Assembly: GCA_021776415.1 (NCBI GenBank)
Contig: JAJFFY010000057.1
Location: 62,001 to 126,000, forward strand
DNA: 64,000 nucleotides
Direction of reading: 5' to 3'
DNA from: Hyphococcus sp.
GTDB taxonomy: Bacteria > Pseudomonadota > Alphaproteobacteria > Caulobacterales > Parvularculaceae
Shown here in pieces: positions 25,528 to 34,272 of the stretch. Both the position numbers and the translations under genes were made by a program. How positions within the stretch are numbered: the first letter of the stretch is position 1; each line of letters starts with the position of its first letter. Below the pieces are notes generated by a model. The model saw nothing but the letters and a program-made list of their open reading frames with translations, made no database searches and had not been told where the DNA came from.

Positions 25528-26481
25528 TTATCGCGGCGCCGCAGCGCGGGCCAATCGGTCGTTTATAGCATCGCCCAACCCTTGCATGGGGATGGGCGCC
25601 GCCGCAATTCCTTTCAGGCCACGTGTTGTTGCGATACGATCAAGCGTGCGCAGATAAGCAAAAAGATTGGCCGCCGCTTCGGTAATATCGCCGCTTGGGC
25701 TGAGATTGAGCGCATTTGGCCCTTCTGCGTTGGCTTTTCCAAAACCAAGGAACGCCTCGTCGGGCTCCGGCGCCGCCGCGTCGAGGCGCAAAGGCGCGCG
25801 CGGCGCATAATGGCTGGCGAGCATGCCGGGAGCCTGCGGGCTGTCTGTATGCGGTGCGTTTGAAACAGGCACGCCAACAACACGCGCAATCGCTTCGCCC
25901 GCAACGCCGCCGGGGCGCAATAGAAAAACCGCATCGCCCTCAATTTTCACAATCGTTGATTCAACCCCAACCAGACATGGCCCGCCATCAAGGATCATAT
26001 CAATCTTGTCGCCAAGTCCTTGCCGGACATGCTCGGCCAGTGTCGGGCTGATCGTTCCTGACAGGTTTGCGCTCGGCGCCGCGAGCGGACGATCGACGGC
26101 GCGGATCAAGCTTTGCGCGATTTCATGGTTCGGCGCGCGCACGCCCAGCGTGTTGAGCCCGGCGCTGGCGAGCAGAGAGATCGTACAATCGGCTTTGCGC
26201 GGCAGAACCAGCGTTAACGGTCCGGGCCAGAATGCGCTGGCGAGCTTCTTGGCGAGGGGCGGAAATTCCACATAACGCGCCGCCATGTCGGCATCCGCAA
26301 CATGAACGATCAGCGGGTTGAATTGCGGCCGGCCCTTGGCCGCAAAAATCCGCGCCACCGCAGCGTCACTGGTCGCGTCCGCCGCCAGCCCGTAGACTGT
26401 CTCCGTCGGCATGGCGACGAGGCCGCCTTTGCGAATAATGGCGGCTGCGTTGTTAACGTCAGTGTTGTTCAATATCGACAT
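25528..26481 (-). CDS. tsaC: L-threonylcarbamoyladenylate synthase (TsaC/Sua5)
   Basis: Makes threonylcarbamoyl-AMP for the t6A37 modification of tRNAs reading ANN codons. The 317-residue protein is the long Sua5 form. YrdC domain: GGLVAMPTETVYGLAADATS, AKGRPQFNPLIVHVAD (KxR signature), FWPGPLTLVLPRK, GVRAPNHEIAQSL, PLAAPSANLSGTISPT and GGPCLVGVESTIVKI. The C-terminal Sua5 domain begins around APGMLASHYAPRAPLRL. A perfect hairpin directly precedes the start codon. Confidence 0.95.
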   Translation of the reverse strand: MSILNNTDVNNAAAIIRKGGLVAMPTETVYGLAADATSDAAVARIFAAKGRPQFNPLIVHVADADMAARYVEFPPLAKKLASAFWPGPLTLVLPRKADCTISLLASAGLNTLGVRAPNHEIAQSLIRAVDRPLAAPSANLSGTISPTLAEHVRQGLGDKIDMILDGGPCLVGVESTIVKIEGDAVFLLRPGGVAGEAIARVVGVPVSNAPHTDSPQAPGMLASHYAPRAPLRLDAAAPEPDEAFLGFGKANAEGPNALNLSPSGDITEAAANLFAYLRTLDRIATTRGLKGIAAAPIPMQGLGDAINDRLARAAAPR

Positions 26482-26502
26482 TAGGCTGCTATATCAGCCT
26501 AA
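26481..26502 (-). promoter_or_regulatory. Hairpin adjacent to the tsaC start codon
   Basis: TTAGGCTG-CTATAT-CAGCCTAA (plus strand), perfect 8 bp arms. On the minus strand the second arm runs into the ATG, leaving no free SD, so initiation could depend on the structure, or this could be an operator. Inference only. Confidence 0.4.
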
Positions 26503-26532
26503 CAGGAAATTTCCAGCGGCAATCATCTGCCG

Positions 26533-27123
26533 TTACAGTTTTCGCTTTAGATCGAGGGTCCGGTTGGTTTCCCATAGCTGCGTTTGTAGGTTTTGATAGG
26601 ACTGTTCCCAGAATGCGTGATCCTCTGTGATCATCTTCCAACGGAAGCGCATGTTGTAAGTTATGTCATTATTTGTTTCTGTTCCGTAGAATACGCCGAC
26701 GCCATCTTCGAACCGTCCACGAACCTGTTCGGTTAAATGTGGGTAGGCCTTGCCCATCCAATGAAACTGCCATTCATCTTTGTCGGGATCATAGGCTCGG
26801 ATCATAATGCCGTGCATGGGATGGGCGTTGAACGCGCCATATGTATCATTGATGACGACAAGACCGTCCAGCAGAACACGGTACTCAGTTTCCATGTGGT
26901 TTTCTAGCCACACGGTTTCGTCCGCCATGCGTTGTTGGAGGCTGTGACTTTCCACGGACCAAACGCCCTCAAGAAAATTGAAATTCTCCATGACGGGGCC
27001 GTCGGCAACGGTGAAATCTTCCTGGCGCGGCGGGTCAATGGCCATGGCCGTTGAGATTGGAACCAGGGTAAGAAAGGCTGCCGCGCCCGCGGTTAAATAT
27101 TTTCCGAAAGTATTATTGTTCAT
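26533..27123 (-). CDS. Exported DUF1579-like protein, unknown
   Basis: 196-residue protein with a signal peptide (YLTAGAAAFLTLVPISTAMA). The mature part resembles lipocalin-like DUF1579 proteins: NFNFLEGVWSVESHS, a run of beta strands (VWLENHMETEYRVLLDGLVV), NDTYGAFNAHPMHGIMIRAYD and WQFHWMGKAYPHL. This family measures as small beta-barrels, function unknown. ATG 27123 has SD GGGAG. It follows the next gene upstream by 61 bp on the same strand, with an identical SD type, suggesting an operon of two exported proteins. Confidence 0.65.
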   Translation of the reverse strand: MNNNTFGKYLTAGAAAFLTLVPISTAMAIDPPRQEDFTVADGPVMENFNFLEGVWSVESHSLQQRMADETVWLENHMETEYRVLLDGLVVINDTYGAFNAHPMHGIMIRAYDPDKDEWQFHWMGKAYPHLTEQVRGRFEDGVGVFYGTETNNDITYNMRFRWKMITEDHAFWEQSYQNLQTQLWETNRTLDLKRKL

Positions 27124-27184
27124 TGCATTACTCCCGAGCCAATTATTTGACCGCATAAGCTTAGAGCTTAGCTTGCGCTGCGTT

Positions 27185-27982
27185 TCAAAGCGGCTTGAAG
27201 GCTATGACGTCCGAGATAAAATCTCTTTTTCCGCCGATATCGCGATGGCGCCGAAGCAAAAAGGGCGCGGTTTGGCTGATCCAATATTTATGAATCGAAC
27301 CATTTTCTGAAGTTTCTTCTATCACCCAGCAATCGCAGCTGACGCCTGACGGTAAGCTCAGCTTTTCTTTTGCGACAACCTCGTAATTGGCTAGTACAGA
27401 AACGACACTACCGTTTTTTCGGGGTTGATCTTTTGGCATTCGAAATTTTGTTCCAACGTCAAGCGGCAATATGGCCGCCAGCGTTGGAGAAAAACCCAGG
27501 CTGTCGAAATATCCATTATTCTCCAGCGCGCCTGTAGAGTGAATAGGGTCGCCGCCATCAATAGGTATGCGGACCAAGCTATAGTTATCGGCCGAAGACT
27601 GCATATAAACATGTTCTTTACCCCATGCAAAATAGGGGCTGCTGAATGTTTCAATGCGGAGAGTTGCGGCGTCAATTGTGCGATGATCGACGATAACGCC
27701 TTGCGGCATTTCGATGATGTTGAGGACGCTTATTTTTTCGCCGCCTTGATCGATAAACTTTCTGACCTGGTTATAAAAACGACCAAAGGCGCTTGCATAT
27801 TCCACTTCATAAGGTTCGAATTCTGGCGTGTGTAATCTATTGTCGCCGGGCGTTATGAGTAACTCGGGGGGCGCCTGCGCGCGGGCGCCAGTGCTGACGC
27901 CAGCGCTGCATCCAACCGTTACGAGGGCCACTGCCAGCGTGCAAAGCTTTGCAACGCAATTCATTGTGGTTTTTCTGGTCAC
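27185..27982 (-). CDS. Exported lipoprotein of unknown function
   Basis: 265 residues from a GTG at 27982 preceded by GGGAG (the track uses a TTG two codons earlier; ATG 27964 is a third option). Lipoprotein signal CTLAVALVTVGCSAGV. The remainder is beta-rich: YEVEYASAFGRFYNQVRK, IEMPQGVIVDHRTIDAATLR, GTKFRMPKDQPRK and FLLRRHRDIGGKRDF. The overall pattern recalls DUF3108-like periplasmic proteins, but I cannot assign a family. One Cys pair (SCDCW) is present. Co-oriented with 26533..27123. Confidence 0.6.
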   Translation of the reverse strand: MTRKTTMNCVAKLCTLAVALVTVGCSAGVSTGARAQAPPELLITPGDNRLHTPEFEPYEVEYASAFGRFYNQVRKFIDQGGEKISVLNIIEMPQGVIVDHRTIDAATLRIETFSSPYFAWGKEHVYMQSSADNYSLVRIPIDGGDPIHSTGALENNGYFDSLGFSPTLAAILPLDVGTKFRMPKDQPRKNGSVVSVLANYEVVAKEKLSLPSGVSCDCWVIEETSENGSIHKYWISQTAPFLLRRHRDIGGKRDFISDVIAFKPL

Positions 27983-28200
27983 TGACAATAGCTCCCAATT
28001 ATCTAATGATAAGGTCTGTGCCTTCGTAGTGTACCGCGTAAGGCGTTATTTGCCTGCAGTAACGAGGCTGCGCCATATCAGATAGCGCGCCATTATCAAT
28101 TCCGCAAGTGATTGCGAAATATATTTCATAATATTATTTCCTCTGAGGACAATAAAGCAGCGGCGTGGGCGGCGTTGAAGTGATGCGGCTCCTTTGGAGA

Positions 28201-28698
28201 TTAATCTTTGGCGGTGCGCCCCCGCTCTGATAACGGGGATTTCAACAGAGCAAATCTCACATCCTGGACTTTTTGCTGCAGATCTCCGTCATGCCCGGAC
28301 ATCACATCCCTGATGCCCGCATCAATTATGGGTAACGCCTTTTGAACCTTACGGACCTCATTGCGGCCGCGTTTACTCAAACTTACAAGACTTTTTCTGC
28401 GATCGCTGGGGTCTTTGTATTTGCGAACACAGCCATGCTTTTCTAACAGCGCAATGCGTTGAATAAGAAGTTGATGAGAGTAACCGAGCGCGTCCGCCAA
28501 CTTCATCACCGGGGTTTCTTCATGCTCGGCGAGGAGCAGCATGAGAGAGGCGCAATGCGACGGAACAGTGATACCGGCTTGCTCAAAGATTGTATCGCTC
28601 TGGTCGCTGATCACAAGACGCAGCCGGTGTAAGTGGCGAGCAAAAAATGTCATGCCATACGCATCAAAATTAAATTTCAAAGCAGCGTTTCTTGCCAT
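28201..28698 (-). CDS. MarR-family transcriptional regulator
   Basis: 165-residue winged-helix regulator. The DNA-binding part has PVMKLADALGYSHQLLIQRI (recognition helix), ALLEKHGCVRKYKDPSDRRKS (wing with the DxRR signature) and LVSLSKRGRN. It is divergent from an acyl-CoA dehydrogenase gene. The intergenic region has AATTTCGAAATT (28716-28727) and GCTAATGCGTTACGTTAGC (28739-28757), good operator candidates. It probably represses itself and the dehydrogenase in response to a fatty-acid-like ligand; this is inference. Confidence 0.85.
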   Translation of the reverse strand: MARNAALKFNFDAYGMTFFARHLHRLRLVISDQSDTIFEQAGITVPSHCASLMLLLAEHEETPVMKLADALGYSHQLLIQRIALLEKHGCVRKYKDPSDRRKSLVSLSKRGRNEVRKVQKALPIIDAGIRDVMSGHDGDLQQKVQDVRFALLKSPLSERGRTAKD

Positions 28699-28715
28699 CG
28701 GATTTATATACCGGT

Positions 28716-28757
28716 AATTTCGAAATTTGTTGCATAATGCTAATGCGTTACGTTAGC
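28716..28757. promoter_or_regulatory. Putative MarR operator region
   Basis: Contains the perfect 12 bp palindrome AATTTCGAAATT and, 11 bp further, the imperfect dyad GCTAA-TGCGTTACG-TTAGC. It lies between divergent marR-like (start 28698) and the acyl-CoA dehydrogenase start (28845). Confidence 0.5.
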
Positions 28758-28844
28758 AAGCTATCTGCCGACTGCGCTGGCGCTATGGCTATTGTCACGC
28801 CATATAGGGACAACAGCTATTATCTGTACCAAAGGATGCGACCA

Positions 28845-30644
28845 ATGACCTATTCCACCCCGGTCCGCGATATGCGGTTTGTTCTCGATCATATGGCGGG
28901 TTTTGGCGCGCTGGAAAAAACCGGCGGGTTTGACGACCTCTCTGATGATCTGGTCTCGGCGATTCTTGAGGAAATGGGAAAGTTTTGCGACCAGGTGATA
29001 GCGCCCCTCAATGAGGCGAGTGACACCGATGGCGCGGCGCTGGAAAACGGTGTTGTGCGTACGACGCCGGGCTTTGCCGACGCCTATGGCCAATATGTCG
29101 CCGGCGGCTGGAACGCGCTGGCGTTCCCGGAAAAAGTTGGCGGTCAGGGTCTGCCGACGACGCTGGCGGTGGCCATGGTCGATGCGCTCAACGGCGCCTG
29201 CATGAGTTTTGCGATTGGCACCACTTTGACCACCGGCGCCGTCAAGGCGGTGATGCATGCCGGGACGGACGAGCAAAAGCGGCTCTATCTTGAAAAGATG
29301 GTCTCTGGGGAATGGACCGGGACCATGAACCTGACCGAGCCGCAGGCGGGCTCTGACCTTTCCGGCATCCGCACCAAAGCCGAGCCGACGGAAGATGGCC
29401 GCTATAAAATCAGTGGACAGAAGATTTTTATCACCTATGGCGATCATGACATGACCGACAACATCATCCATCTGGTGTTGGCGCGGCTGCCGGATGCACC
29501 GGAGGGCGCTGGCGGCATCTCGATGTTTATCGTCCCTAAGTTTCACGTCGGCGAGGATGGATCGCTGGGTGCGCGCAACGATGTTCAGTGTGTCGGGCTC
29601 GAAGAAAAGATGGGCCTGCATGGCAGCCCGACTTGTGTGATGGCGTTTGGCGAGAACGGCGAATGCACCGGCACGCTGCTTGGCGAAGAGCATAAAGGTT
29701 TGCGCAACATGTTCGTGATGATGAACGCTGCGCGCCTAGACGTGGGCATGCAAGGCGTCGGCGTTGCTGAACGCGCCTATCAGCGTGCGCTTGCTTATGC
29801 GCAAGATCGCAAACAGGGGCGTCTGCCCGGAGTAAAGACCGGTGATCAGGTGGCGATTTTTGAACATGGCGACGTTCGCCGCATGCTTTACTCCATGAAA
29901 GCGCTGACCGAGGCGTCGCGCGCGATCTGTTACGCCAATGCGGTTGCCTATGACTTAGCGCGCTATGCGCCGGACGAAGACGCGCGCAAAGCCGCCGCCG
30001 CGCTTGAAGGTCTGTTAACGCCGATCTCCAAAGCGTGGTCCACCGACCGCGCCAATGATGTCGCCTCGCTCGGCGTCCAGGTGCATGGCGGCATGGGCTA
30101 TATCGAAGAGACCGGCGCCGCCCAGCATATGCGCGATGCGCGTATTGCTGCGATCTATGAAGGAACCAACGGTATTCAGGCGATCGATCTGGTTGGCCGC
30201 AAGTTGCAAGGCGATGGCGGCGCGGCGGCGCACGGGTTCATTCAAAAAGTTAAAGACGAGGCGGCGCTTGCCAAAGCCGCCAAGCGCCCGGAGGTCGCAG
30301 CGATTGGCGCAAGGCTCAGCGAGGCGGTCGATGCGCTGGAGGCGTCTACGGATTGGCTATTGGCCGCCGCCAAGCGCGATCAGGAAGACGTGCTTGCCGG
30401 CGCGACGCCCTATCTCAAACAATTCGGCAATGTCGCCGGCGGCTATTACCTCGCGCGCGGCGCTCTTGCGGCGGCCATCGCCGCCAATGAAGAGGGCGAC
30501 GGTCAGGGCTATTTCGAAGCCAAAATTGCCATCGCAAAATTCTTCGCCGACAATTATCTGGTCGAAGCGGCAGGCCTGACGCCGACCATCACGGCGGGGG
30601 CGGCAAGCGTCGCGCGGATCGATCCGGCTTTGTTGGGCGGGTGA
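28845..30644 (+). CDS. Acyl-CoA dehydrogenase, long (FadE-like C-terminal extension) type
   Basis: 599-residue flavoprotein for the alpha,beta-dehydrogenation of acyl-CoA in beta-oxidation. Landmarks: MVDALNGACMSFAIGTTLTT, MNLTEPQAGSDLSGIRTKAE (flavin-binding region), KISGQKIFITYGDHDM, VGLEEKMGLHGSPTCVMAFG, ARLDVGMQGVGVAERAYQ, VQVHGGMGYIEETGAAQHMR and RIAAIYEGTNGIQAIDLVGR containing the catalytic-base Glu. The C-terminal extension of about 130 residues is typical of the DmdC/AcdA-like three-module group. ATG 28845 with SD AAAGGA is preferred over the track start at 28692, which would run through the promoter and the putative MarR operator. Confidence 0.95.
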   Translation: MTYSTPVRDMRFVLDHMAGFGALEKTGGFDDLSDDLVSAILEEMGKFCDQVIAPLNEASDTDGAALENGVVRTTPGFADAYGQYVAGGWNALAFPEKVGGQGLPTTLAVAMVDALNGACMSFAIGTTLTTGAVKAVMHAGTDEQKRLYLEKMVSGEWTGTMNLTEPQAGSDLSGIRTKAEPTEDGRYKISGQKIFITYGDHDMTDNIIHLVLARLPDAPEGAGGISMFIVPKFHVGEDGSLGARNDVQCVGLEEKMGLHGSPTCVMAFGENGECTGTLLGEEHKGLRNMFVMMNAARLDVGMQGVGVAERAYQRALAYAQDRKQGRLPGVKTGDQVAIFEHGDVRRMLYSMKALTEASRAICYANAVAYDLARYAPDEDARKAAAALEGLLTPISKAWSTDRANDVASLGVQVHGGMGYIEETGAAQHMRDARIAAIYEGTNGIQAIDLVGRKLQGDGGAAAHGFIQKVKDEAALAKAAKRPEVAAIGARLSEAVDALEASTDWLLAAAKRDQEDVLAGATPYLKQFGNVAGGYYLARGALAAAIAANEEGDGQGYFEAKIAIAKFFADNYLVEAAGLTPTITAGAASVARIDPALLGG

Positions 30645-30718
30645 GGCGCCGGCTTCGTCCTGGAAGTGGAAGTCGAGCAGTCGAAAGAGTTGGTCCCCTT
30701 CGGCGCAAAAACGGTCGT

Positions 30719-31348
30719 TCATCGCGCGGGTTGCTCCGTGGCTGCAAGCGCCGCCGCTGCTGCGAGCTTGTGTTTGGCCTGCCAAGGCGGCCCGATTGAT
30801 CGACCCATCGCCAAAAGTAAAGCGTTGATGTCCTCGCAGCCGAGCACCGTTGCCGCGTCGTGAAACACGCGCTCGCGGTCGTACCAAGAAACGGACCAGC
30901 CGCGCGCTTCGGCTGCCGTCGCGAGGGCCTCGCGATACATGACGGTGTCGGCGACGGTCTGCGCGCGGTTGTCCTTGATGCGTTCCTCAACTGTCGGCGG
31001 AAGCTTGGGACATACGCGGATCGCGATGCGCGTAATCGGCATCGGCGCCGCCGCGGCCAGCGCTTCAAGGCTCGCGCGCGCACCGCGCGCTGCGGCAACC
31101 CGCACGCGCTCGACAAGTTCAACTGCCTCGTCGAGCGAAATCTCTCGCGCCCACTGGCTGTTTTTGTAACGACCCACCGCCCACGACCCTTCATGGTGAT
31201 GCGGGTGCGTTGGCAATTCGCTTGTCGTTAGGTCGATGCGGCGGCGATCAAGGAGCTCACCGTCAGACGCGACCGTAACGAGCACCGCCGAGTTGCCATG
31301 TTCGGTAACGCCAACGGTCGCAGTTCGCTGCGTTCGTCCTCTCGCCAC
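30719..31348 (-). CDS. Conserved hypothetical protein, possible RNase H-like fold
   Basis: 209 residues from a GTG with SD GGGGAGGAAGG. The N-terminus TATVGVTEHGNSAVLVTVAS followed by DGELLDRRRIDL resembles the first three strands of an RNase H-like fold. A His-rich stretch (PTHPHHHEGSWAVGRY), an Ala/Arg helix (AVELVERVRVAAARGARASL) and RVCPKLPPTVEERIKDNRAQ follow. No Cys-based site or signal peptide. It stands alone, is rich in GC and Ala/Arg, and may have come by transfer. I do not recognise the family; any nuclease role is speculation. Confidence 0.6.
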   Translation of the reverse strand: MARGRTQRTATVGVTEHGNSAVLVTVASDGELLDRRRIDLTTSELPTHPHHHEGSWAVGRYKNSQWAREISLDEAVELVERVRVAAARGARASLEALAAAAPMPITRIAIRVCPKLPPTVEERIKDNRAQTVADTVMYREALATAAEARGWSVSWYDRERVFHDAATVLGCEDINALLLAMGRSIGPPWQAKHKLAAAAALAATEQPAR

Positions 31349-31668
31349 GCCTTCCTCCCCTTGGGACTTGTCAGATTCGCGCTTTGGGATTTAGCATAGG
31401 CGAGGAATTCGGTTTAGGAAATATCCGGCATTGGGTGATTGTGTTGAAAAAGTTGGGGGTCAAATTTCGCGGCGCAACAATTTGGCACAAGATTGCTTGG
31501 CAGCGATTCTTTTTGCAACAAATTCAGCGCTGAGATTAATAATGATGACTGAATACATCATCCTTATACGCGCAATTAACCAATTTGCAGTTTTTCAACA
31601 CATCGGGTAGGGGCGGACTTTCGGTTGTATTCGACCTTTGTCCGTTTCTGCCTCTTTGCTCGGCTCTC

Positions 31669-31866
31669 CTAAAACTCAAACCCCAGCGCATCAACTTCCT
31701 TGCGATACCATCGCGCAATCATATCGCGGGTGGCATCGGAATAATGCGTGCGGTAGTCTTTGTCGTCGCGGAAGCCTGAGCGCAGTCTTGGCATTTCCAG
31801 CAAACCGTTAAGCCCGATGGTCTTGCAAACCTTTTCGAGGCCATCGGACTTAACGGTTTTTCTGGG
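31669..31866 (-). pseudogene. C-terminal remnant of a sulfotransferase-family protein
   Basis: The minus strand encodes 65 residues ending at TAG (31669-31671), bounded upstream by an in-frame TGA at 31867-31869. The end reads SGFRDDKDYRTHYSDATRDM and IARWYRKEVDALGFEF, which strongly resembles the C-terminus of P-loop sulfotransferases (YSD, RWYxxEIxxLGYxF). No PAPS-binding P-loop or start codon is present, so this is a 5'-truncated fragment. A 58 bp hairpin (31802-31859) overlaps its upstream part and may mark the breakpoint. Confidence 0.5.
31802..31859. repeat. Large hairpin with 19 bp arms
   Basis: AAACCGTTAAGCCCGATGG (31802-31820) and CCATCGGACTTAACGGTTT (31841-31859) pair with a single mismatch around a 20-base loop. 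Its size and near-perfection suggest a repeat or insertion footprint rather than a terminator. Confidence 0.7.
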
Positions 31867-31987
31867 TCAAAAATGCGTGAACACGCAGGGGCTGGAGCCG
31901 ATTGGCGCGATAGGATACGCTCGCCGCCAGCTGCCGCCGTAACGTTCGGTTCCGGCCAGAAAAACCAGCAAACAGGGGCGCGCCGTA

Positions 31988-33211
31988 ATGAATAGAGCAC
32001 TTCTCACCTTCCTTATCATACTGGGCCTGATTATACCGGGCCTGTCGATTTTGGCGCCGGGGCTCGCCGCTGCTGAGCCGTCCGACCGGGCCATAGAGCT
32101 GGCGCGGCAAATGATTATTGTTGACGGGCATATCGATGCGCCCTCGACCATTGCCAATGATGGCGGTGATGTCGCTGCGGGCGACAAGGTCATCGACTTT
32201 GATTATGCGCGCGCCAAAGCTGGCGGGCTCGATGCGCCGTTCATGTCGATCTATGTCGCGGCCGCTTATGAGGGCAAGGGCGGCGCGAGGGCGCGCGCCG
32301 ATATCCTGATCGGTCTGATGGAGGGCGTCGCCGTTCAGCACCCGGACAAGTTTGAGATCGCTTACTCGCCCAAAGACGTGCGCCGCATCGCCGGCGAGGG
32401 CAGGGTCGCCCTGCCGCTGGGGATGGAGAACGGCTCGCCGATTGAAGGCGATCTCGATACGCTGAAACATTTCTACGATCGTGGCATCCGCTACATCACT
32501 CTGGCGCATTCCAAATCCAACCATATTTCAGACTCATCATATGACGAGAACGAGAAATGGGACGGGCTGTCGCCATTCGGTTTTGAGGTCGTCCGTGTCA
32601 TGAATAATCTCGGCATTATGGTCGATGTCAGCCACATCACCGATGCGGCGATCGAAGATGTTTTGTCGGTTGTGCGCGCACCGGTAATCGCATCGCATTC
32701 CTCGCTACGACACTTCACGCCCGGTTTTCAACGCAACCTGTCGGATGAGTTGGTTGTGAAGATTGGCGAGAATGGCGGCGTCATCATGATCAATTACGGA
32801 TCGCCGTTTTTGACCGAGGAAGCCAACATATATTCAGCACCGCGCGATGCGGCGCGCGAAGCGGAAGAGAAAAAAACCGGCCGCGCAATGACGGACAAAG
32901 AGCGCTCCGCTTTCAACGACGCCTGGCGCGAGACCCACCCCTTTCCGTTTGCCGGGCTCGATGATGTCCTCAATCACATTGACCGCGTTGTGGAGCTTGC
33001 CGGCGTCGAGACTGTCGGCATCGGCTCGGACTATGACGGCGTCGGCGATAGCCTGCCTGTGGGCCTCAAAGATGTCTCAAGCTATCCGGTACTGGTCCAG
33101 GGGCTGATCGACCGCGGCTATGACGAGGCGGCGATCGAAAAAATCCTCGGCGGCAACGCGCTCCGGGTCTGGGAAGCGGCGGAAAAGGCGCGCAAACGCC
33201 GCTGGCGGTAG
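31988..33211 (+). CDS. Membrane dipeptidase, peptidase family M19 (copy 2)
   Basis: 407-residue exported M19 zinc dipeptidase. Signal peptide FLIILGLIIPGLSILAPGLA then AAEPSD. Metal ligands: HxD in IVDGHIDAPS, bridging Glu in PLGMENGSPIEGD, His in VDVSHITDAAIEDVL and IASHSSLRHFTPGFQRN, Asp in GIGSDYDGVGD. This belongs to a different subtype from the copies at 17303 and 56044, having KAGGLDAPFMSIYVAAAYEG and the NLSDE loop of the larger bacterial members. Monocistronic or followed by the metallophosphoesterase 128 bp on. Confidence 0.9.
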   Translation: MNRALLTFLIILGLIIPGLSILAPGLAAAEPSDRAIELARQMIIVDGHIDAPSTIANDGGDVAAGDKVIDFDYARAKAGGLDAPFMSIYVAAAYEGKGGARARADILIGLMEGVAVQHPDKFEIAYSPKDVRRIAGEGRVALPLGMENGSPIEGDLDTLKHFYDRGIRYITLAHSKSNHISDSSYDENEKWDGLSPFGFEVVRVMNNLGIMVDVSHITDAAIEDVLSVVRAPVIASHSSLRHFTPGFQRNLSDELVVKIGENGGVIMINYGSPFLTEEANIYSAPRDAAREAEEKKTGRAMTDKERSAFNDAWRETHPFPFAGLDDVLNHIDRVVELAGVETVGIGSDYDGVGDSLPVGLKDVSSYPVLVQGLIDRGYDEAAIEKILGGNALRVWEAAEKARKRRWR

Positions 33212-33339
33212 CTTGTCATTCGGTCGGGGCTGAAAAAGATTATTTGATGACCAAACCCGTCCGCATGACGGGAAATGATCAACAAGTGATCTGATTTTTG
33301 CCATTTGCCGGCCCAGTTCAGACCTTAGGCAACTGGGAT

Positions 33340-34272
33340 ATGACCGGCATCGGCCCCATGGAGTGGATAAAACTGGCGATCTATTACGCCAGCTATCTGT
33401 ATTTTATCGCGGCGCCGCTGGCGCTGTGGCTGGTCGTGCGGCGTCGCGGTTTTGCGCGTTATGCATGGGCGGGGTTTGCAACGGCAATTACCCTGCTTGC
33501 CTATGCGCGTTTTGTTGAACCGCGTATCTTGTTGACGGCGGAACATGAGATTGCGCTCGATCGGTGTTTTGAGCGCGCCGGTGCGGTTCGCATCGCAGTC
33601 TTTTCCGACACCCATAACGGGCTATTTGCCAACGCCATGCCGATCCGCCGTATCGCCGCGGCGGTGAATTCGGCGCACCCCGACATGGTGCTCATGTCTG
33701 GCGATTATATTTATTTCCTTCATCCGGATCGCTTTGATGAGACCTTCGCGGCGTTCGCCGATATCAAGGCGCCGGTCTTTGCAGTTCTCGGCAATCACGA
33801 TCTCGGCCTGCCGGGACCGGATTTGAGCGCGCCGTTGAACCAAGCCTTGCCGGCGCTTGGCGTCCGGCTGATCGACAATCAGCCATTAACGCTCTCCAAC
33901 AGCGGCTTTGCGATTGAACTGGTCGGGCTATCGGAGCAATGGGCGGGGCGCCAGAAGCTGTCGCTGCTCGAAGCCCCGTCGCCGCGCCCGCGCATCGTCC
34001 TCACCCATAACCCGGCGACTTTGCATGACTTTCGGCCCGGCATGCATGCCGATTTACTGGTCGGCGGCCACACCCATGGCGGGCAGATCCAATTGCCTGT
34101 TCTGACATGCCTGATGACCGGTGTTTGCGGCGACATTGCTTATGGGTTGCGCGAAGAACATGGCGTGCAGATCTTTACCACCTCCGGCGCCGGCATGGTC
34201 GGTCTGCCAATGCGGTTTCGCGTGCCGCCGCGCGTGGATGTTTTGAATATCTCCTGGCGGCGTTGCGGTTAG
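33340..34272 (+). CDS. Membrane-anchored metallophosphoesterase
   Basis: 310-residue calcineurin-like phosphoesterase, YkuE/LpxI-like in architecture. Two N-terminal membrane helices (YYASYLYFIAAPLALWLVV; AWAGFATAITLLAYA). The catalytic motifs are in order: VFSDTHNGLF, MSGDYIYFL, VLGNHDLGL, LTHNPATLHD and VGGHTHGGQIQLP. The start may be ATG 33340 or ATG 33358. Its stop codon TAG (34270-34272) lies inside the outer arm of a RIME-like repeat. Substrate unknown; several relatives act on lipid-linked phosphodiesters. Confidence 0.9.
   Translation: MTGIGPMEWIKLAIYYASYLYFIAAPLALWLVVRRRGFARYAWAGFATAITLLAYARFVEPRILLTAEHEIALDRCFERAGAVRIAVFSDTHNGLFANAMPIRRIAAAVNSAHPDMVLMSGDYIYFLHPDRFDETFAAFADIKAPVFAVLGNHDLGLPGPDLSAPLNQALPALGVRLIDNQPLTLSNSGFAIELVGLSEQWAGRQKLSLLEAPSPRPRIVLTHNPATLHDFRPGMHADLLVGGHTHGGQIQLPVLTCLMTGVCGDIAYGLREEHGVQIFTTSGAGMVGLPMRFRVPPRVDVLNISWRRCG

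Larger units (their letters stand above)
31349..31987. other. 639 bp region with no intact gene
   Basis: Between the hypothetical at 30719 and the dipeptidase at 31988. About 31400-31640 is AT-rich and holds nothing recognisable. The remainder holds a sulfotransferase remnant on the minus strand and a large hairpin. The short ORFs in the track here are not supported. Confidence 0.6.

Noticed and set aside
28692-28844. 51-codon N-terminal extension of the acyl-CoA dehydrogenase
   Set aside because: It covers the divergent promoter and likely MarR operator; ATG 28845 has a good SD.
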